DNA of 64,000 nt from Cordia subcordata (GCA_028554755.1 JAPTOF010000008.1:10124001-10188000); one strand, 5' to 3'; counted from the stretch's first letter, positions 47,083-60,487 are shown. Translations and numbers: made by a program. The notes: generated by a model not told the origin, from the letters alone.

Positions 47083-47915
47083 TCGGATGATTGCGTGGAA
47101 AATGTAGCTCACATAGCCAATATGTTTGACAAATGACAAGTGATTTGGAAAATTTTTCGTTGATTATTTTAGTGGAAATTTGGTTATCATTTTCAGCTGG
47201 CACTCCCAACTACTCGTTAAGATAAGACGAACACGCACAAAGGTTTCAACCTTAAACATGTATAGAGAGATTGGATGGTTAATTGCGTTCTTAGCAAATC
47301 GCTTAATAGGGTTCTCAAGGAAATCGCTGAGTAGTAATATAATTGGTCTAAAGTCTCGATCTCCTTTAATTTAGAACAAAAAGATTAAGATAAGACGAAA
47401 ACTCAAAAAGAAATTAAGTTGTTCTCACAGCAGCCCACAGTACTAAAACATGGTGCGTCTGATAGGTTCAAGAATATTATTCTATCTTTGTTGAATATCT
47501 ATTTCGTTGACTTTTCATTTTAGAAATCTTGAAGCGTTAATTTAGGATTCTTTTTCTTGTTCCGGAAGTAATATCGCCGCCGAGGAATTGAGGCCATCAT
47601 TCCATGCGTGTTAAACTTTACTTGCGTAACATGTATAAATTTTCTACCAAATCTTTCACCGTTGAATATTAAGCCCCTTTAATATTTACAAATCTCGAGT
47701 CCGAATCCCGACTACAAAGAGATGGAAGATCATATAGTTGATTCCTTTAGAGGTTGGTGGTGGGGAATAACAAAATCAGGTTTCTTATCAAACTGCTGAG
47801 TAAGTTTGTGTCAGAAATTTCTCCCTTAATTGGGTTTGTCATGCCTCGGCCGATTATAGAGCCTCTGATTTCTTTGTCAATATTAAAGTTGGTTATTGTA
47901 AACCCTATTCTAATA

Positions 47916-48168
47916 CACCTTCTGTCTCATAGTATCAATTGTTTTAGACAATTTTTTTTTGCCCTAATATATGTCACTTTGAGAAGTTCAAAGAAGTAAT
48001 AATTTTTTTTTCAGATTTATCCTTATTTAATATTAGATAAGACAAAAAAGAGAAAAGGTTATTTTTGTCAAGTTATTGCAACTTTATCCAAAAATGAGGC
48101 TATTAATTAAGTTTTTTGATTTTGGTATAAAAATCTTAAACAACTGAAAAAAAATGAGACCAAGGAAG
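47916..48168. mobile_element. Stowaway-like MITE (253 bp)
   Basis: Ends CACCTTCTGTCTCAT and ATGAGACCAAGGAAG are imperfect inverted repeats flanked by TA at 47914-47915 and 48169-48170, as expected for Tc1/mariner-derived Stowaway elements. Non-coding. Confidence 0.75.
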
Positions 48169-48170
48169 TA

Positions 48171-50037
48171 ATGAGAATCCTAATCTTTAATCAACCAAAA
48201 AGAAAAGAACACTAATTTTATGCCGCACGCAATTGAAGAATATATAACACGATGTCAGATAACAATGCTGTTTAATGATTTAGATCAGAAAAGAATAAAG
48301 ATTGACAAAGACCTATATGCTTGCGTGACAAGTGCAGATACAATATAGACACTGGTTTCTATATGGAACCCATGTCAGCTCGAACTCACTTTTTCATAAT
48401 AATAATAATAAAAGGAGGAGGAAATTAAAAACATTTCGTGCATTTTTTTTGTAGCGAGAGACATGTTCATCACGGAACTTTAGTTGATCGCTTAGCAACC
48501 TAGTTTTTCTGCCGCTATGTGATTTGATATATACTTCTAGACTAAATTATTATGCCGGTTAAAAAGAACTAATAAAGAATGTTCCAAGTCAATGAATAAT
48601 ATTACAAGTAGATTTCTGATATTACTTCTTTATGGCAAGTATTAGCTGTCCTAAAATAAATTATTCACTTTTATTTATAAGTCCTTTTCTTTTAGTTTTC
48701 CTCTAAGTCAAAAAGAAATAGTGCCTCACTTATTTTATTTTTGCTTTCTTGTCAATAACTGCCTTGTGAAATGTGTGTGTATCATATATACATATATACG
48801 CGTTTATTGTTTTTAATATATATACACATTTAGTTGGCATATCAACTTAAATGAGTATTTAATTTTTTCAGCGTGTCAGTTACACCTACATATATCTCAC
48901 TGAGGGAGGTATAAAATTTAAGTAAACAGACGAAAAAATAACAAATGAATTATGAGAAAAAAAAAACTTATTATAACAATATTCTTGAATTTCACCAGCT
49001 TTCTCTAGCTTTACGAATGCTGACTTTCCGCCTGAACTGAAGGCATTTGTGCAGTTTATGGTTATACACATCTTGTTTCTTCTAGCTAGATGATGAACTT
49101 CTGTTTTTTTTTTTTTTAAACCCGAACGAAAAGAAATAAAAATAAAGTCAGTCAATGATCATCACTAACAATTAAATTGTTTGAATTTTTTGCTTAATGT
49201 CAAATCTCTCATCTTCTTTATTGACTTAGTGAAGTATATTTCAATTTTGACAAAGAAAAAGTAAAAGAAAAAAAACTTACACGTTTAATCAACCCAAAAA
49301 AAAAAAAGGAAAGAAAAAGTATTCTACACATTTAAAAATAGAATAATAACATATCCGGTTTCAAAATCGTATTAAAAAAGGTTTTCCTATACTCCATTTT
49401 ATTAATAACTAAGTATAGTACACGTGTGATACACAGAAGAAATAAGCATTTCTCATATCTTATTTAATTTATTTTTCGTGGTCAATTTTTATAGTACATG
49501 TAAAGTTGAAATATAAGTATCCTATATTGATTCAATTTAATTTTTTGCAAGTTTTCAACAATTTATCATAACTTTTACCTTTTCTAAAGTCAAATAACTA
49601 TGTAGAGGGAAAAAATACATATATGGAATAAATTCTTTTGAAATAGACTATAGACTGTTTAGAGGAAAAGAATGATATGATAATACATGGAATATATTAA
49701 AAAGACAAAATATTATCTTATAATAATAATAATATATATAGCTAAAGCATCAAGGGGTAAGATACTTTCTCTGCTTCATTCTCGAAACCATCTAATCAAA
49801 ATTAACATTAAATGATGTTGTTGATGTTGCTTGGAAACTTTCCCGCGTTGAATTATATGGTTGAGGATTAGGTAAAAATTCATTAACTGGTTATTCAAAT
49901 CGTCGACGAGTTGATTTTCTGACTTGGAGGTTAGTTTGGGGTTTAAAAAACTTAACCAATCAGAATTGCTTTATTGGATAATATTAATTATTTATATTGT
50001 TTATGTTTTAATTGGCTCAATTGTCTCGTTTGTTATA

Positions 50038-50073
<36 letters not shown>

Positions 50074-50828
50074 AGAACTGGTCAATAACATTCATTATTT
50101 GAGAAGAAAATTTGTTCAAGTTATTTCTTTGACTTGTGATGCAGGAGTTGACTTCTATTACATACCCGACGCACTGCTAATTATTCAGTAAAAGGTTTCA
50201 ACTTGAAAAGTCATGAAATTACGCGTTTGGTGGTGTTTTAGGTTTGTTGGTGTTCTGTGACGCGTGCTTTGTTTTTTTTCCTTTTTTTCCCGCCAGTTAT
50301 AAAAATATTTCATATACACGTCAATTTGAGTACAAGACAACCAAAGTTTCTAAAGAACAAACAACCTTAAGTAAAAGAGTACAAATTTCAATAAAAAAGA
50401 GGAAATTTATTTAATCATCCGAGCCAATCTATTATAGGATTGGCACGATGAACACGCCAGTTGCATATCCAATAGAAGATAGGATAGAGGTTTGGATAAT
50501 GAAAGGAGGACTCCACTCAAGATCCAAAACAACTCATAAGGTTTTAATTAATTATGTACAGACTTATATATACCGCATCAAATCTAATTAAAAAAAATAA
50601 CTAAGTTGTCATACAAAATCATATTACACCAAAAAGAGGGAAAAAAAAAGCATAAGTTATACAAGAAGAGAAAAACAAAAACATCAAAAAATACAAAAAA
50701 GAAAAAAGAGAGAGAAGAACAATAGCTCCGACAAATGTGTATGCAACACAAATAACAACACGGTGGTCGGAAAGCCTTTACAAGAAGGAAGCAATAAGTG
50801 GTACCGGGGCGGACTATATTCCAATGAT
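48171..50828. other. AT-rich intergenic, no gene seen
   Basis: An (ATT)n microsatellite lies at 50039-50071. No domain-bearing frame. Confidence 0.5.
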
Positions 50829-51388
50829 TTAGGCCCAGTATTTTAAGTAGTATTTAATATTTTGATTTGGTTAAATCACTATTTTTTTTAATTTTCATTA
50901 TTAAGTAGTATTTTTATTCCAAAAAGTATTTAAAGTAATATTTGTAAAACATTAATATTATTAGCGTTTCAAGATAAAGTTTAGTGTTTCATCTTGTTTT
51001 AGCAATATTACCCTCTCTCTAATATCATTTTGGCAATTATGTCTTTTATCCAATCTATCTACACATTTTTGTATTTTCTTTCACAAATATAAATACAAAA
51101 TAATACAAAAACTAATTTTAAATTCTATCCGCATCAAAATATATTAATTAAGTATAGGTTTTATTCGTCCATTTATTATTTTTTGAAAATATAAATTTTC
51201 AATTAAAAATACTTCTATAATAAAAAATATTTGTTTATAATATTAATAAAATTAATTTATCAAAAAAAAGTTATTTTATTATGCTTTACTAATAATATAT
51301 TATTTTAAGAAACATATATTTAATTATAAACTAAATTATCTCAATTATTTCAATAATAATAATAATCATCATCATCATCATCATCATC

Positions 51389-51441
<53 letters not shown>

Positions 51442-51640
51442 GTGATACAAATGTTTTTATTTGTCATTTTGCATTCACCAGCTAACTCAATAGTTAGTTT
51501 TTCGAACACATTTAAAACAATCCCCTAATTGTTAACACAATAGCTACTCTCTACCTAAATAGCTATTTTTTGTTCAAGCAGCTATCCTCTGCCTAATTTG
51601 CTAATTATGCTAAATAAGCCCTTACTACGTAATTAGTGTG
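50829..51640. repeat. Dispersed element related to 11945-12195, with microsatellites
   Basis: The left 'aggcccagtattttaagtag' and the right 'taaataagcccttac' are weakly inverted. The first ~215 bp is collinear with 11945-12195. Inside is an (ATC)n/(AAT)n compound microsatellite at 51352-51440. Confidence 0.55.
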
Positions 51641-53440
51641 GAAATGTGTGATACCAAGAATGTTGTATGTTTTTCATTTTATTTCTTAATTAACTTATAT
51701 GATCACATGGTTAAAAATGAACTTATTTTATTGAGCAAAATTTATTAATATATCAAGAATATATATATTTTTTGATAAATATTCATGAGTTTAAAAATAG
51801 AGAAAAGGTTAAAAGACCAAAAAGTAACTTATCTTTTACTTTTTTTTCAATTTGTCAATAATAAAACTGGCTCATAAGAAAAGGAAATTAAACAAAATGT
51901 AAAAATGATTGAAATTAACCCTAAGATGTCATGTGACATCTCATCGAAATATTAAATGAAAAAAATAAAGTAATAATCATAAGAGCCACATATCACCACA
52001 TCCTACCACTATAAAAGCAATAAACCAAAGGAAAAGCATTGAAGAAAGAACTGTATGGTGATAAACATTAGGCGAGATTAGGGTATCCATGATAGATGTT
52101 CTCTTATATTCATGTAAGAAGTATTTTAATCATTCATATATAGATCATATAATTTTATTTATTTAAAAAATTCAAATTTAAAAAAATAAAATTTAATATA
52201 CTTTTTTTAAATATGAATTTATAAATAATTGAAATAATATTGTATTTATATAAATAATTAAAATTTCTCTTATTTCAATGTAAGAGAATATTTTATATAA
52301 GTATTAGGGTGGAGGGCTCAAAAAGTTATTGAAGGATGGACAATTTCGGCTTCTATAGTGATTTTATGAAGCTTGACTTCATTAGGATTTATTTTTGGAA
52401 GTAGTTAATTAAGCAACCGTCATTCTCCATCAACTTTTTTCTTTTTCTTCCTTGTATATTACAAATATTGGAAAAACAAAAAGTTCATAACATTTTATCA
52501 CATGTATTAAAGAGGAAATTAGAAGGTAATTAATATCATTGTCGTTGTAAAATAAAACTATATCAATCTTTTGACATGACAAATAAATTAGAGTATGCTT
52601 ATACCAGTTTCAGTCACTTTAAAATATTTTTTAATAAGTTTAAAAATTAAAATTCATCTATTGATCCATTTTAGAAACAATTTCTATAAAAAAAAAAAGT
52701 CAAAGTGGTGCGAAAAGAAGTTAAAAATTCAAAAACTTCAAATTGGAGCATATTCAAAAATGCTTTTCAAGAGCTGCTTTTAAATCATATCAGAATTTGT
52801 TTTTTTAATTTTTTGGCCAAAAGCACTATAACATATTTTTTAAAGTTCAATATGACCCTAAAAATAATTAAAAATTAATTAACTCTTAAATATGAGGCCA
52901 AATAATCAACGATTTTTATTTAATAACTTTTTTTAGCTAAAGCTCTACAACAACTTTTATTTAATAGCAATCTTAACCAAAAAATTATAGCTCAACTAAA
53001 ATTTCACCATTAACCAAATGTTAATGCCTTAACCGTTATGAAGTTGATGAATAAGATATTCTCGAATCACTCATCGAGCGGCTTATGATACGCCACCACA
53101 ATTTAATAAATTATCCCGCAACGTCTACGTCTCTACGATTTAAGTTTGACTTTCGGCATCGATTATCTTTTCTTTCTCAGAAATAAACTAAAGAAACAAT
53201 GGCAAAGAATAGAATTTCTTTTCCTTAAAAAATCTTCTTATTCGCCCTCCGAAATTGTAACCTTTCGAATTATTGTAAGTAAATAACCCCAGGCGTCGAC
53301 CTTTAATAGATTAATTTTTGCAATGAAATTTGTGCTTTACATTAAAATATTGACCTATTTTAAATTTAATAACAAAATGATTAATAATAGATATATCTGA
53401 TATATTTACAACAATAACACATCACACCGGCTTATCTAGT
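51641..53440. other. AT-rich intergenic, no gene seen
   Basis: No domain-bearing frame, RNA gene or bounded repeat recognised. Confidence 0.5.
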
Positions 53441-53445
53441 GCCCT

Positions 53446-53580
53446 AATAAACAAATACTGATCTTTGGTATGATCCTCGATACTAAGATATATCATAAGA
53501 CCAACAAGTTGATTCGAGATCTCGCTATCAACCTCTTGGCCTAAAAAAAGTAATCTTTCTCGATAAAGTCGGTTGATTAG
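53446..53580 (-). pseudogene. clpP: clpP exon 2 fragment (plastid-derived)
   Basis: The minus strand encodes [20 protein letters not shown] and then [13 protein letters not shown], the start of the plastid ClpP protease fold, preceded by intron sequence. It is cut after YLFI, before the SPGG turn, and the catalytic Ser/His/Asp region is missing. Not functional. Confidence 0.88.
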
Positions 53581-54045
53581 GGTCAAATTGTATCCCTTAG
53601 GAACCGTACATGCACCTTTTGATGCATACGGTTCAAAAAAAAATTGTGAAAAAAAAATCAATGTATAGATTCCAGTCCTCTTTCTTTTTTATAGCAGGCT
53701 TTTTCTTACTTCTAACGAAAGGGCTTTTTCTTCGATTTTTCAGTTTTGACTCCTTTCTCTTTTCTAATAGAAAAAGTCACTAAACCTCTCGAATTAACTT
53801 CTCATTGATGTATTCTTTCATCGGGATTCAATGCAAATCACGATGGTATTTTCTTGTTCCTGAATGGGTCTCTTTCATCTTTTTAGGTTTATGCTCTACT
53901 CCGGGTAAAGATCTGCCCGATTTTGATTTGCACATATAGGACAAATGCTACTTTACCATTTCTTTTTGTTATTACTTTCTTTTTTTTTTTCAATTCCAAT
54001 TCATTTCATACTTTCCATCAAGAATTTATTAGCAGTTGGAGATCA

Positions 54046-54168
54046 CCTTGCTCAGCAAACTCTTGAAATAATAGAAGCTGATTTGGGAAAAGTGAAGGAA
54101 AGAGACAAACAATTGAGCTAACTCTCCAACGAGCTAGGACACAAGTAAAGGCTATCAATGCGATCATT
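54046..54168 (+). pseudogene. atpE: atpE 3' fragment (plastid-derived)
   Basis: Encodes AQQTLEI..EADLGK, then a small deletion and stop in the stretch that should read as the epsilon-subunit helix, then 'cgagctaggacacaagtaaa + ggctatcaatgcgat'. Downstream 'gttggcgcgttcgagtaatc' fits the plastid spacer. Truncated at the 5' side. Confidence 0.82.
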
Positions 54169-54352
54169 TCATCACTAGTTGGCGCGTTCGAGTAATCAAA
54201 AGAAGTTCAGTTTCTAACCCTATTTTGATTTGATTTTGTAAGTGAATACAATCAAGTAGAATCTAATTTTGATACAATGAAAGATAAATTTAAAAATGAA
54301 ATAGAAAAGATGCAAAATCAATTAAAATTAAAGTGGGTGGGTAAAAAAACTT

Positions 54353-54428
54353 ACATGCACACACACACACAAAATACATACATACATACATACATATATA
54401 TATATATATGTATGTATGTATGTATATT
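54353..54428. repeat. Compound microsatellite (CA)n-(CATA)n-(TA)n-(TGTA)n
   Basis: The CATA and TGTA parts are inverted copies around a TA core, so the tract can fold into one hairpin. It abuts the right edge of the plastid-derived patch. Confidence 0.92.
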
Positions 54429-54734
54429 GACAACATATGTATAGGATAATGATAAGTGTAAAAATAAATGTAATTTTTGTATTTGATGAACTACTTTTAT
54501 TAGGAGTCTTGAGGTATTATGTGTGTTGTAACAACTATAAGGTAGTGATTGGTACGCGAGAATGAGTTGAAAATGGAATGACATTTCTAAGTCATCTTTT
54601 AAATCCCATGATTGGTATGAACATAAGGATAGTCATTCCTGATAAAACGCATAGGGATAATTTATTCCCAGGTTCGTGGAAATGAGATTTTTCGTTAAAG
54701 AACTAAAATAATTTTTGAAAAATTAACATTTAGC

Positions 54735-54925
54735 ATTTTATATTAAAAATAAAAATAAAGGTAGAAAATAAATTTAAAATATAAAATAAAATGTAAAAAA
54801 TAAAAATAAAAATTTAAAAATAAAAATAAAAATAAAAATTTAAAGATAAAAATATGAAATAAAATAAAATAAAAAATATAATTAAAAATGGCATAAAAAT
54901 AAAAATCAAAAACAAAAACAAAAAA
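54735..54925. repeat. A-rich low-complexity tract (AAAATAAAAATAAA)
   Basis: Degenerate AAAAT/AAAATA repeats over ~190 bp. Its minus-strand open frame (54743-54934) is only a Phe/Tyr/Leu run. Confidence 0.85.
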
Positions 54926-55121
54926 TTTTACCAAATTATATAGTCATATATATCCACACATTTATTATCATCATTATTTTTTATTTAAATTTATTAATAT
55001 AAATAAACTTTATATTAGTATTGGTAGTATTTTAGTAATATTTTATATAATTAATTTTATAGCTATAATGTATATAATACAATAGTATGAAGGTACTCTT
55101 GGCTTTTGTATAAATTTCTAA

Positions 55122-57525
55122 TTTTTTTTTGGCTGAGTAAGTAAGATATTTCATAAGAAGAACATATGTACAGGTACAAGGATTAAAAAAAAAAAAAGTG
55201 GAAAGCCCTATACAAGGATTTCATCTAATTTCCACAATTTACATAAGGCAATATTCAAACCATTGGAAGTGAATTTTCTACCAAAAATAAGCCGAGTTCT
55301 AACTTCATTAAAAATAGTAAGTGAGATGTATTCCTCAGTCTTTGCTTCATGTTTGAAAATGCGCCAATTTCTCTCAAGCCAAATGTGATAAATGGATGCT
55401 CCAAGAAGATGCTTCAAAATTGTAGCTTTCAAGTGTTTTTCAAGGGCATAAGGTGTGAGATAGGTGATAATTTCATCCCAACAAATCAAATTTTCTGGTG
55501 CAAGAGAAAGAGCAAGACCATGGCTCCAAATCCTACGAGTGAAGCTATATTCAAAAAAGATGTGATCTCTTGTTTCACTTCCCATGTAACAAAAGACACA
55601 AAGTGGATTAACATTCAGCCCCCAACTCGATAATCTTTGTTGTGTAGAAAGCAGATCATAGAAAGCTGGCCAACAAAGAAAGCTATGTCTTGGGTTAAAC
55701 CCTTTATGCCAAACCAAATAATGCCAACTAATGGTGTGACCTTTCTTGTGTATATGATCCCAAGTAAGCTTAAACGAAAAGTCTCCATTATTTGATGGCA
55801 GCCATTGAATAAAGTCTTGGACATTATCTTCAAGATTAACTTGTGGAATTTGAATATGGAGAAGATTTAAAGGCCAATTCCAACGTCCATTATGATGAAT
55901 ATCACTAACCTTAGCAAGAAATGGAGGTGTAGGAAAGGTAGAGCTCCAATGTAAGAAGAGAGGACCTTCCATATGCCAATTATCCAACCAAAAGAATGTT
56001 TTTGTGCCATTTCCTAATTTATGTTGAATAAGTTTCCTTGCTTCCTCACGCCTTTGTAGAAGTGATTTAAAGATTCAACTTGCATCATGAGGAATTTGCA
56101 TTGCCTAAATGGAGTGATTCTTGATGTAATTTGAATGAATCCATTTGCTCCAAAGTGTGTCTTTAGCTGCATACATTTTCCAAAAAATTTTGAGCAAGAA
56201 AGTGTCATTGATCTCTCCAATCCTCTGAATACCAAGACCCCTTTCAAAGAATAGTAAACAAACATCATTCCAAGCAATTTTATGCCCAATTCCTCTATAA
56301 AGAAAAGCTTTGAATTTTGATTCAATGGCTGCCACAGTACCTTTTGGGAAGAGAATAGCACTTGCCCAATAAGAACAAATTTGTGTAAGGGTGGATTTGA
56401 TAAGAACAAGTCTTCCTGCAAATGAGAGCCATTTGTTTGCCCAATTGTTAAGCTTTGCATTGATTTTTTCAAGGAGAGGAGCGCAATAAGATTTCCTAAG
56501 CTTCCTTGAGACAAGAGGAATGCCCAAATATCAGATGGGAAGGTCACTTTCTTTGAATTCAACATGTTCAAGAATAGGTTGCTTTACATGATCCGAGACT
56601 CCACCAAAGAAAATATTACTCTTAGCATGATTGGTTTTGAGCCCGGACTAAGTGGAGAAGAGATCCAAGACTTTCTTGATGCTTGCAATGGATTGAAGAT
56701 TTCCTTTATTGAAGATTTCCTTTGCAAAAAATGAAGAGATCATCTACATAAACAAAGGTGATTGAGCTTTAAGGAGGAGCATTTTGGATGGTGATTAAAG
56801 TCCGGGCTGCAATCAAGCTTATTAAACATACAAGTGAGGACCTCTATACAAATGACAAAGATATAGGGTGATATTGGATCACCTTCTCTAATTCCATTTG
56901 CACCTTGAAAAAACCCCTCTAAGCGACCATTAATAGCAATAGAAAAGCTAGTGGTGGTAATGCATGCCATGACCCATTTCACGAACTTTGTAGGAAAACC
57001 AAAAGCAATGAGGCAGAATTCAATGAAGTTCCAATTAAGATAGTCAAAGGCTTTCATAATGTCCACTTTGAGAGTACACCTTGGGGAGATGTGCTTCCTT
57101 GCATAACCCCTTAAAAGTCCATGAGCAATGAGGATGTTTTCATTAATGAGCCTATTCTTGAGAAAAGCCTATTGGTTCCAAGAGATGATGTGAGGTAAGC
57201 AATTTTTTATTCTTAGAGATACATTTATAAATGGTATTGCAACAAGAAATTGGCCTATAATCTTTACCCATGAAGGGATTTTGCATTTTAGGCGCAAGAG
57301 TAATGATTGTTGAGTTTACCTCCTTAAAAAGATTGCATGATTAAAAAGAGGTAATTGCCTTCAAGACATCCTTCCCAATAATTTCCCAAGTGACAATGTA
57401 GAAATGAGAAGTGTAGACATTTGGTCCCGGGCTTTTGTTTGGATTGAGGGAAAAGAGAGCATTCTTTGTCTCTTCAGGTGTGATAAGAGCCAAAAGAGAG
57501 TTTGGTTCTTCAACTTCAATCGCTA
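55122..57525 (-). mobile_element. Non-LTR retrotransposon (LINE, L1/RTE-like ORF2), 5'-truncated and broken
   Basis: Read on the minus strand: reverse-transcriptase start (NPNKSPGPN, DYRPISCCNTIYKCISK), MDIMKAFDYLNWNFIEF, GIREGDPISPYIFV, and YVDDLFIF at the catalytic site. The connection region follows (NWANKWLSFAGRLVLIKSTL), then the zinc-binding zf-RVT region (PRHSFLCWPAFYDLL, CVFCYMGSETRDHIFFEYSF) and the terminal IYHIWLERNWRIFK. The longest intact frame is 55987-55208. Frameshifts near 56740, 56520 and 56010 and several stops kill it. A T9 run at 55122-55130 is the poly(A) tail. The endonuclease end is absent. Confidence 0.9.
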
Positions 57526-60109
57526 TTCATGAGCACATGGAGCCTTTAATATAGATAATGCTACTCTTACTTTCCAAGACAAGTTTCTTAACTATGGAAA
57601 ACATCTAATCAAATTATTGATCACTATTCATGAGCACAAGCCTAAATAAGCCACAAGCACATGGTTCGCGTGTAGTACGGTATGTGCAAGTGTTGGGTCA
57701 AATTCACAGGGAGGCCAAACATGTGTGGTGTCCTAAGCTATGTGCGTCTTAAAAGGCTACGTGTTGAGTCCCTAAATAATGATCTTTTTGGGTTTGTGAG
57801 ATTGAAGGGAGCTCAGAAAAGATAAACTTAAATTATGAACAAGGAAATAAAAGATGTATATGTTTGAAACGGGGGAAATCAAGCAATCTAAGGGAATCAA
57901 ACACGTGAAAATGGGGATTAGGGTGATTGCGTCTTGCAAATAGGTGACTACTATGTCTTTCTAGGGTTGCTTGATGGATTAAACTAAGTGCTCTTGTCTA
58001 GACCTCTAATTAGCCTCCTAATGATACCCTAAACCTTAGTACGGGTCCGTTCCTAGGTGGCGATGTCGAGAAGTATGCTGTGGTCTTTATGACTTAGGAA
58101 TTAGGGCTAACTAATAGGGTTCTGGTTGATTTAGATCGATCTAACCCTAGCACTTAGTCCACTAATTAGTGTCCTAATCTAACTATAGGAATCTGTGCGA
58201 GTCCGTCCCGAAGCTTCGCCCCACTTAGAGCTACGGCATGGTCCTTATGAACCTAAAGCATCAGGGTGGACTAACTAGTCTTCTTAAGTGAACTAAGGTC
58301 AAATAAACCTATCTGGACACTTATTTGTTGGATTTAAAGCCAAAAGGACTTGACCTAGGCTAGTTAGTAGTTGTGCACCATTGATCCTATCACAACAGCA
58401 GAAATTGACAATTGAGCGCAAAGCATACACATCTAGGACAAAGCATTAGAGAATATTCTAGGGTATTCTACTACTAAGCATATAGACATATTTAGATTAC
58501 ACCAATTTAAGCTATAGCACCTGACATGTAAGCAATGGAAGCCATTTATACTATTAAGTATGCTAACACACATATAGACATGTATAGAGTCATATCCACT
58601 TCATGCAATCATCACACAAACACATAGACATGCTAGCATAATGATATAGAGATGGTTAGTAGCACAATAGACTTCAATATATATAAACTACATCATTGAG
58701 GCATTTCTACAAACGCATAGAAATTTATATAAATTTGGTATAGAAACCTTAAGCACAAGCATATATATACAAATCCATCAAGTTTTCATGAATAAAAAGC
58801 AGTAATCAATCCATAATACAAGATATAATCACCTTACATAGCTTTAGTCATACATAATTAGACTTAGGATAAAAGAGAGATAACTTTCTATCCAAATCTA
58901 TGCTTTACAATCCATGAGTTATGCCTAAATCTTGTGTTTGATCTTCTTAGAAGCTTGATTCCTAGGTGTTTTTGTGTTTAGAAATGACTGTGTGAGATGG
59001 GTTTAGGGTTTTGGGAAATGGGTGTGTGAAAATATAACTTGTTGTTCACAAAATGGCCAAAAGAGGGCTTATATAGCTAAATTTTCGCAACTACTGGTTG
59101 ACCTAACTAGTGCACCGCCTCCAAGGGATCTCTTAGCTACCTAGATAAGTTTATATTCTAGTTTTGGTGGCATAGAGAGGGGGTCGACTGCCTCTCTAAA
59201 GCTATGAGGCCGGTAGTCCAAACTTGCTTTCTTTCTGCTTTGTTTTCGCTCTGTTTTGCTTTTGATTGCCTTGCAACATGATTTTCTTCCACTTTTCATC
59301 TTCAGTTATGCTTCTAATCCTTGCCTAAACCATCTCCATCTTCATTGATCTCTAAACAATCCTCAATCTCACTTAAAACATCTAAAACAAGACATTAGTG
59401 TAGCATTTACCTCCTAAACTCAGCTATATACAATTATATATGCTTAAACCTATCTCTAGCATAAGTTCTATACTATGCAACTATTTAAGCTCAATACACC
59501 TATAAAATATAGACAAATAACAATGCAAACGCATAAAAAAATGCAACACATCAAAATCATTTACATATATGCAATATTGAATATACAGTGAATGTTCTAG
59601 AAAATAATCTAATCACATTCAATCTTGCTTAATCCCATTCTATCACACAATTCATTTATATGACTTTGGTGCATGTGATATTTATAAAGTGCTTGGCAGA
59701 GGTGCGGGATCTACCTCATTAGGCTCCATTCATGGCAACCGTGGTGGCTATTTTATGGTGAATTTGAAACTATTTTGATGACTAAAGTGTTTAATAAAAT
59801 GTATGGTTGATTGAGCGTTTGTTTTTATGAGTTACTTGTGTTGGTTGAACAGGTCTATTGGTGGAATGTGTATATGGGGTATATGTCTTTTATGAGTTGT
59901 GTTGGTTGAATAGATGGATTGGTATAATTATTGAATTAGTTAAATAGGTATGGATAACAAAATAAATGGATAAAATATTTAAAAAGAAACTAGTGCATTA
60001 GAGACGTATGTTAAATGAAAATTATTTTTGTTAGACAGCATGAGAGATGGAACTTTTGTAATGACCTGACACTGTTTGTGCATGAATAGAGATGGAACAT
60101 CTCGTAAAG
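57526..60109. other. Intergenic, probable repeat debris, no gene seen
   Basis: Around 57650-58330 two similar blocks contain 'gtccgtyccbagg/gaag', 'tatgctgtggtctttatga' / 'tacggcatggtccttatgaa' and 'ggactaactag', suggesting a diverged ~180-bp duplication within an unidentified repeat. No pol or transposase domain. Confidence 0.45.
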
Positions 60110-60487
60110 AACTTTGAAATAGTTTCAGATTAATTTGGGATAGAAATTTCTGTCTCAAATTTGAGACGGGATTTTTTGTCACAATATGTTGTCAATAACA
60201 ACATTTAATGAAATGGCTTTGACACCATTAGAGAAATCGGAAATTCCATCGCAAAATAGAGAATGATGTTTGAGATGGATTTTTTGTCACAATATATTGT
60301 CAATAACGACTTGTAACAAAGTGTTTGAGATGCATTTTGAGACTAGAAAAAATTCCATCTCAAATAGAGACAGAAATTTTTGTCTCAAAATGTGAGTTGG
60401 GGCTTTTTGAGACAGAATTCATTTTGAGATGGAATTTTATATGTTTGAGACAAAAATTTTCCTTCTCTAAACTACCCATTTTTAGTG
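60110..60487. mobile_element. Terminus of a CACTA-type (En/Spm-like) element with palindromic subterminal repeats
   Basis: The motif TTTGAGACRGAA/TTCYGTCTCAAA recurs at least eight times in both orientations, and the block ends with ...CCCATTTTTAGTG, the reverse complement of a CACTA end (CACTAAAAATGGG). Such sub-terminal repeats bind the transposase in En/Spm elements. I did not find the other end or a transposase gene. Confidence 0.65.

Larger units (their letters stand above)
53441..54340. other. Nuclear copy of plastid DNA (NUPT), rearranged
   Basis: Holds part of plastid clpP exon 2 (-), a neighbouring group II intron-like stretch (including ccttttgatgcatacggttc at 53616-53635) and, after a junction near 54030-54046, the 3' end of atpE (+) with downstream spacer. 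The two genes are far apart in plastid genomes and here lie in opposite orientation. Outer edges are approximate. Confidence 0.8.

Noticed and set aside
53422..53661. 79-codon frame as an active ClpP gene
   Set aside because: It includes intron sequence and stops before the catalytic residues, so it is a plastid-derived fragment.
54743..54934. 63-codon Phe/Tyr-rich frame as a membrane peptide
   Set aside because: It is the translation of an A-rich low-complexity tract.
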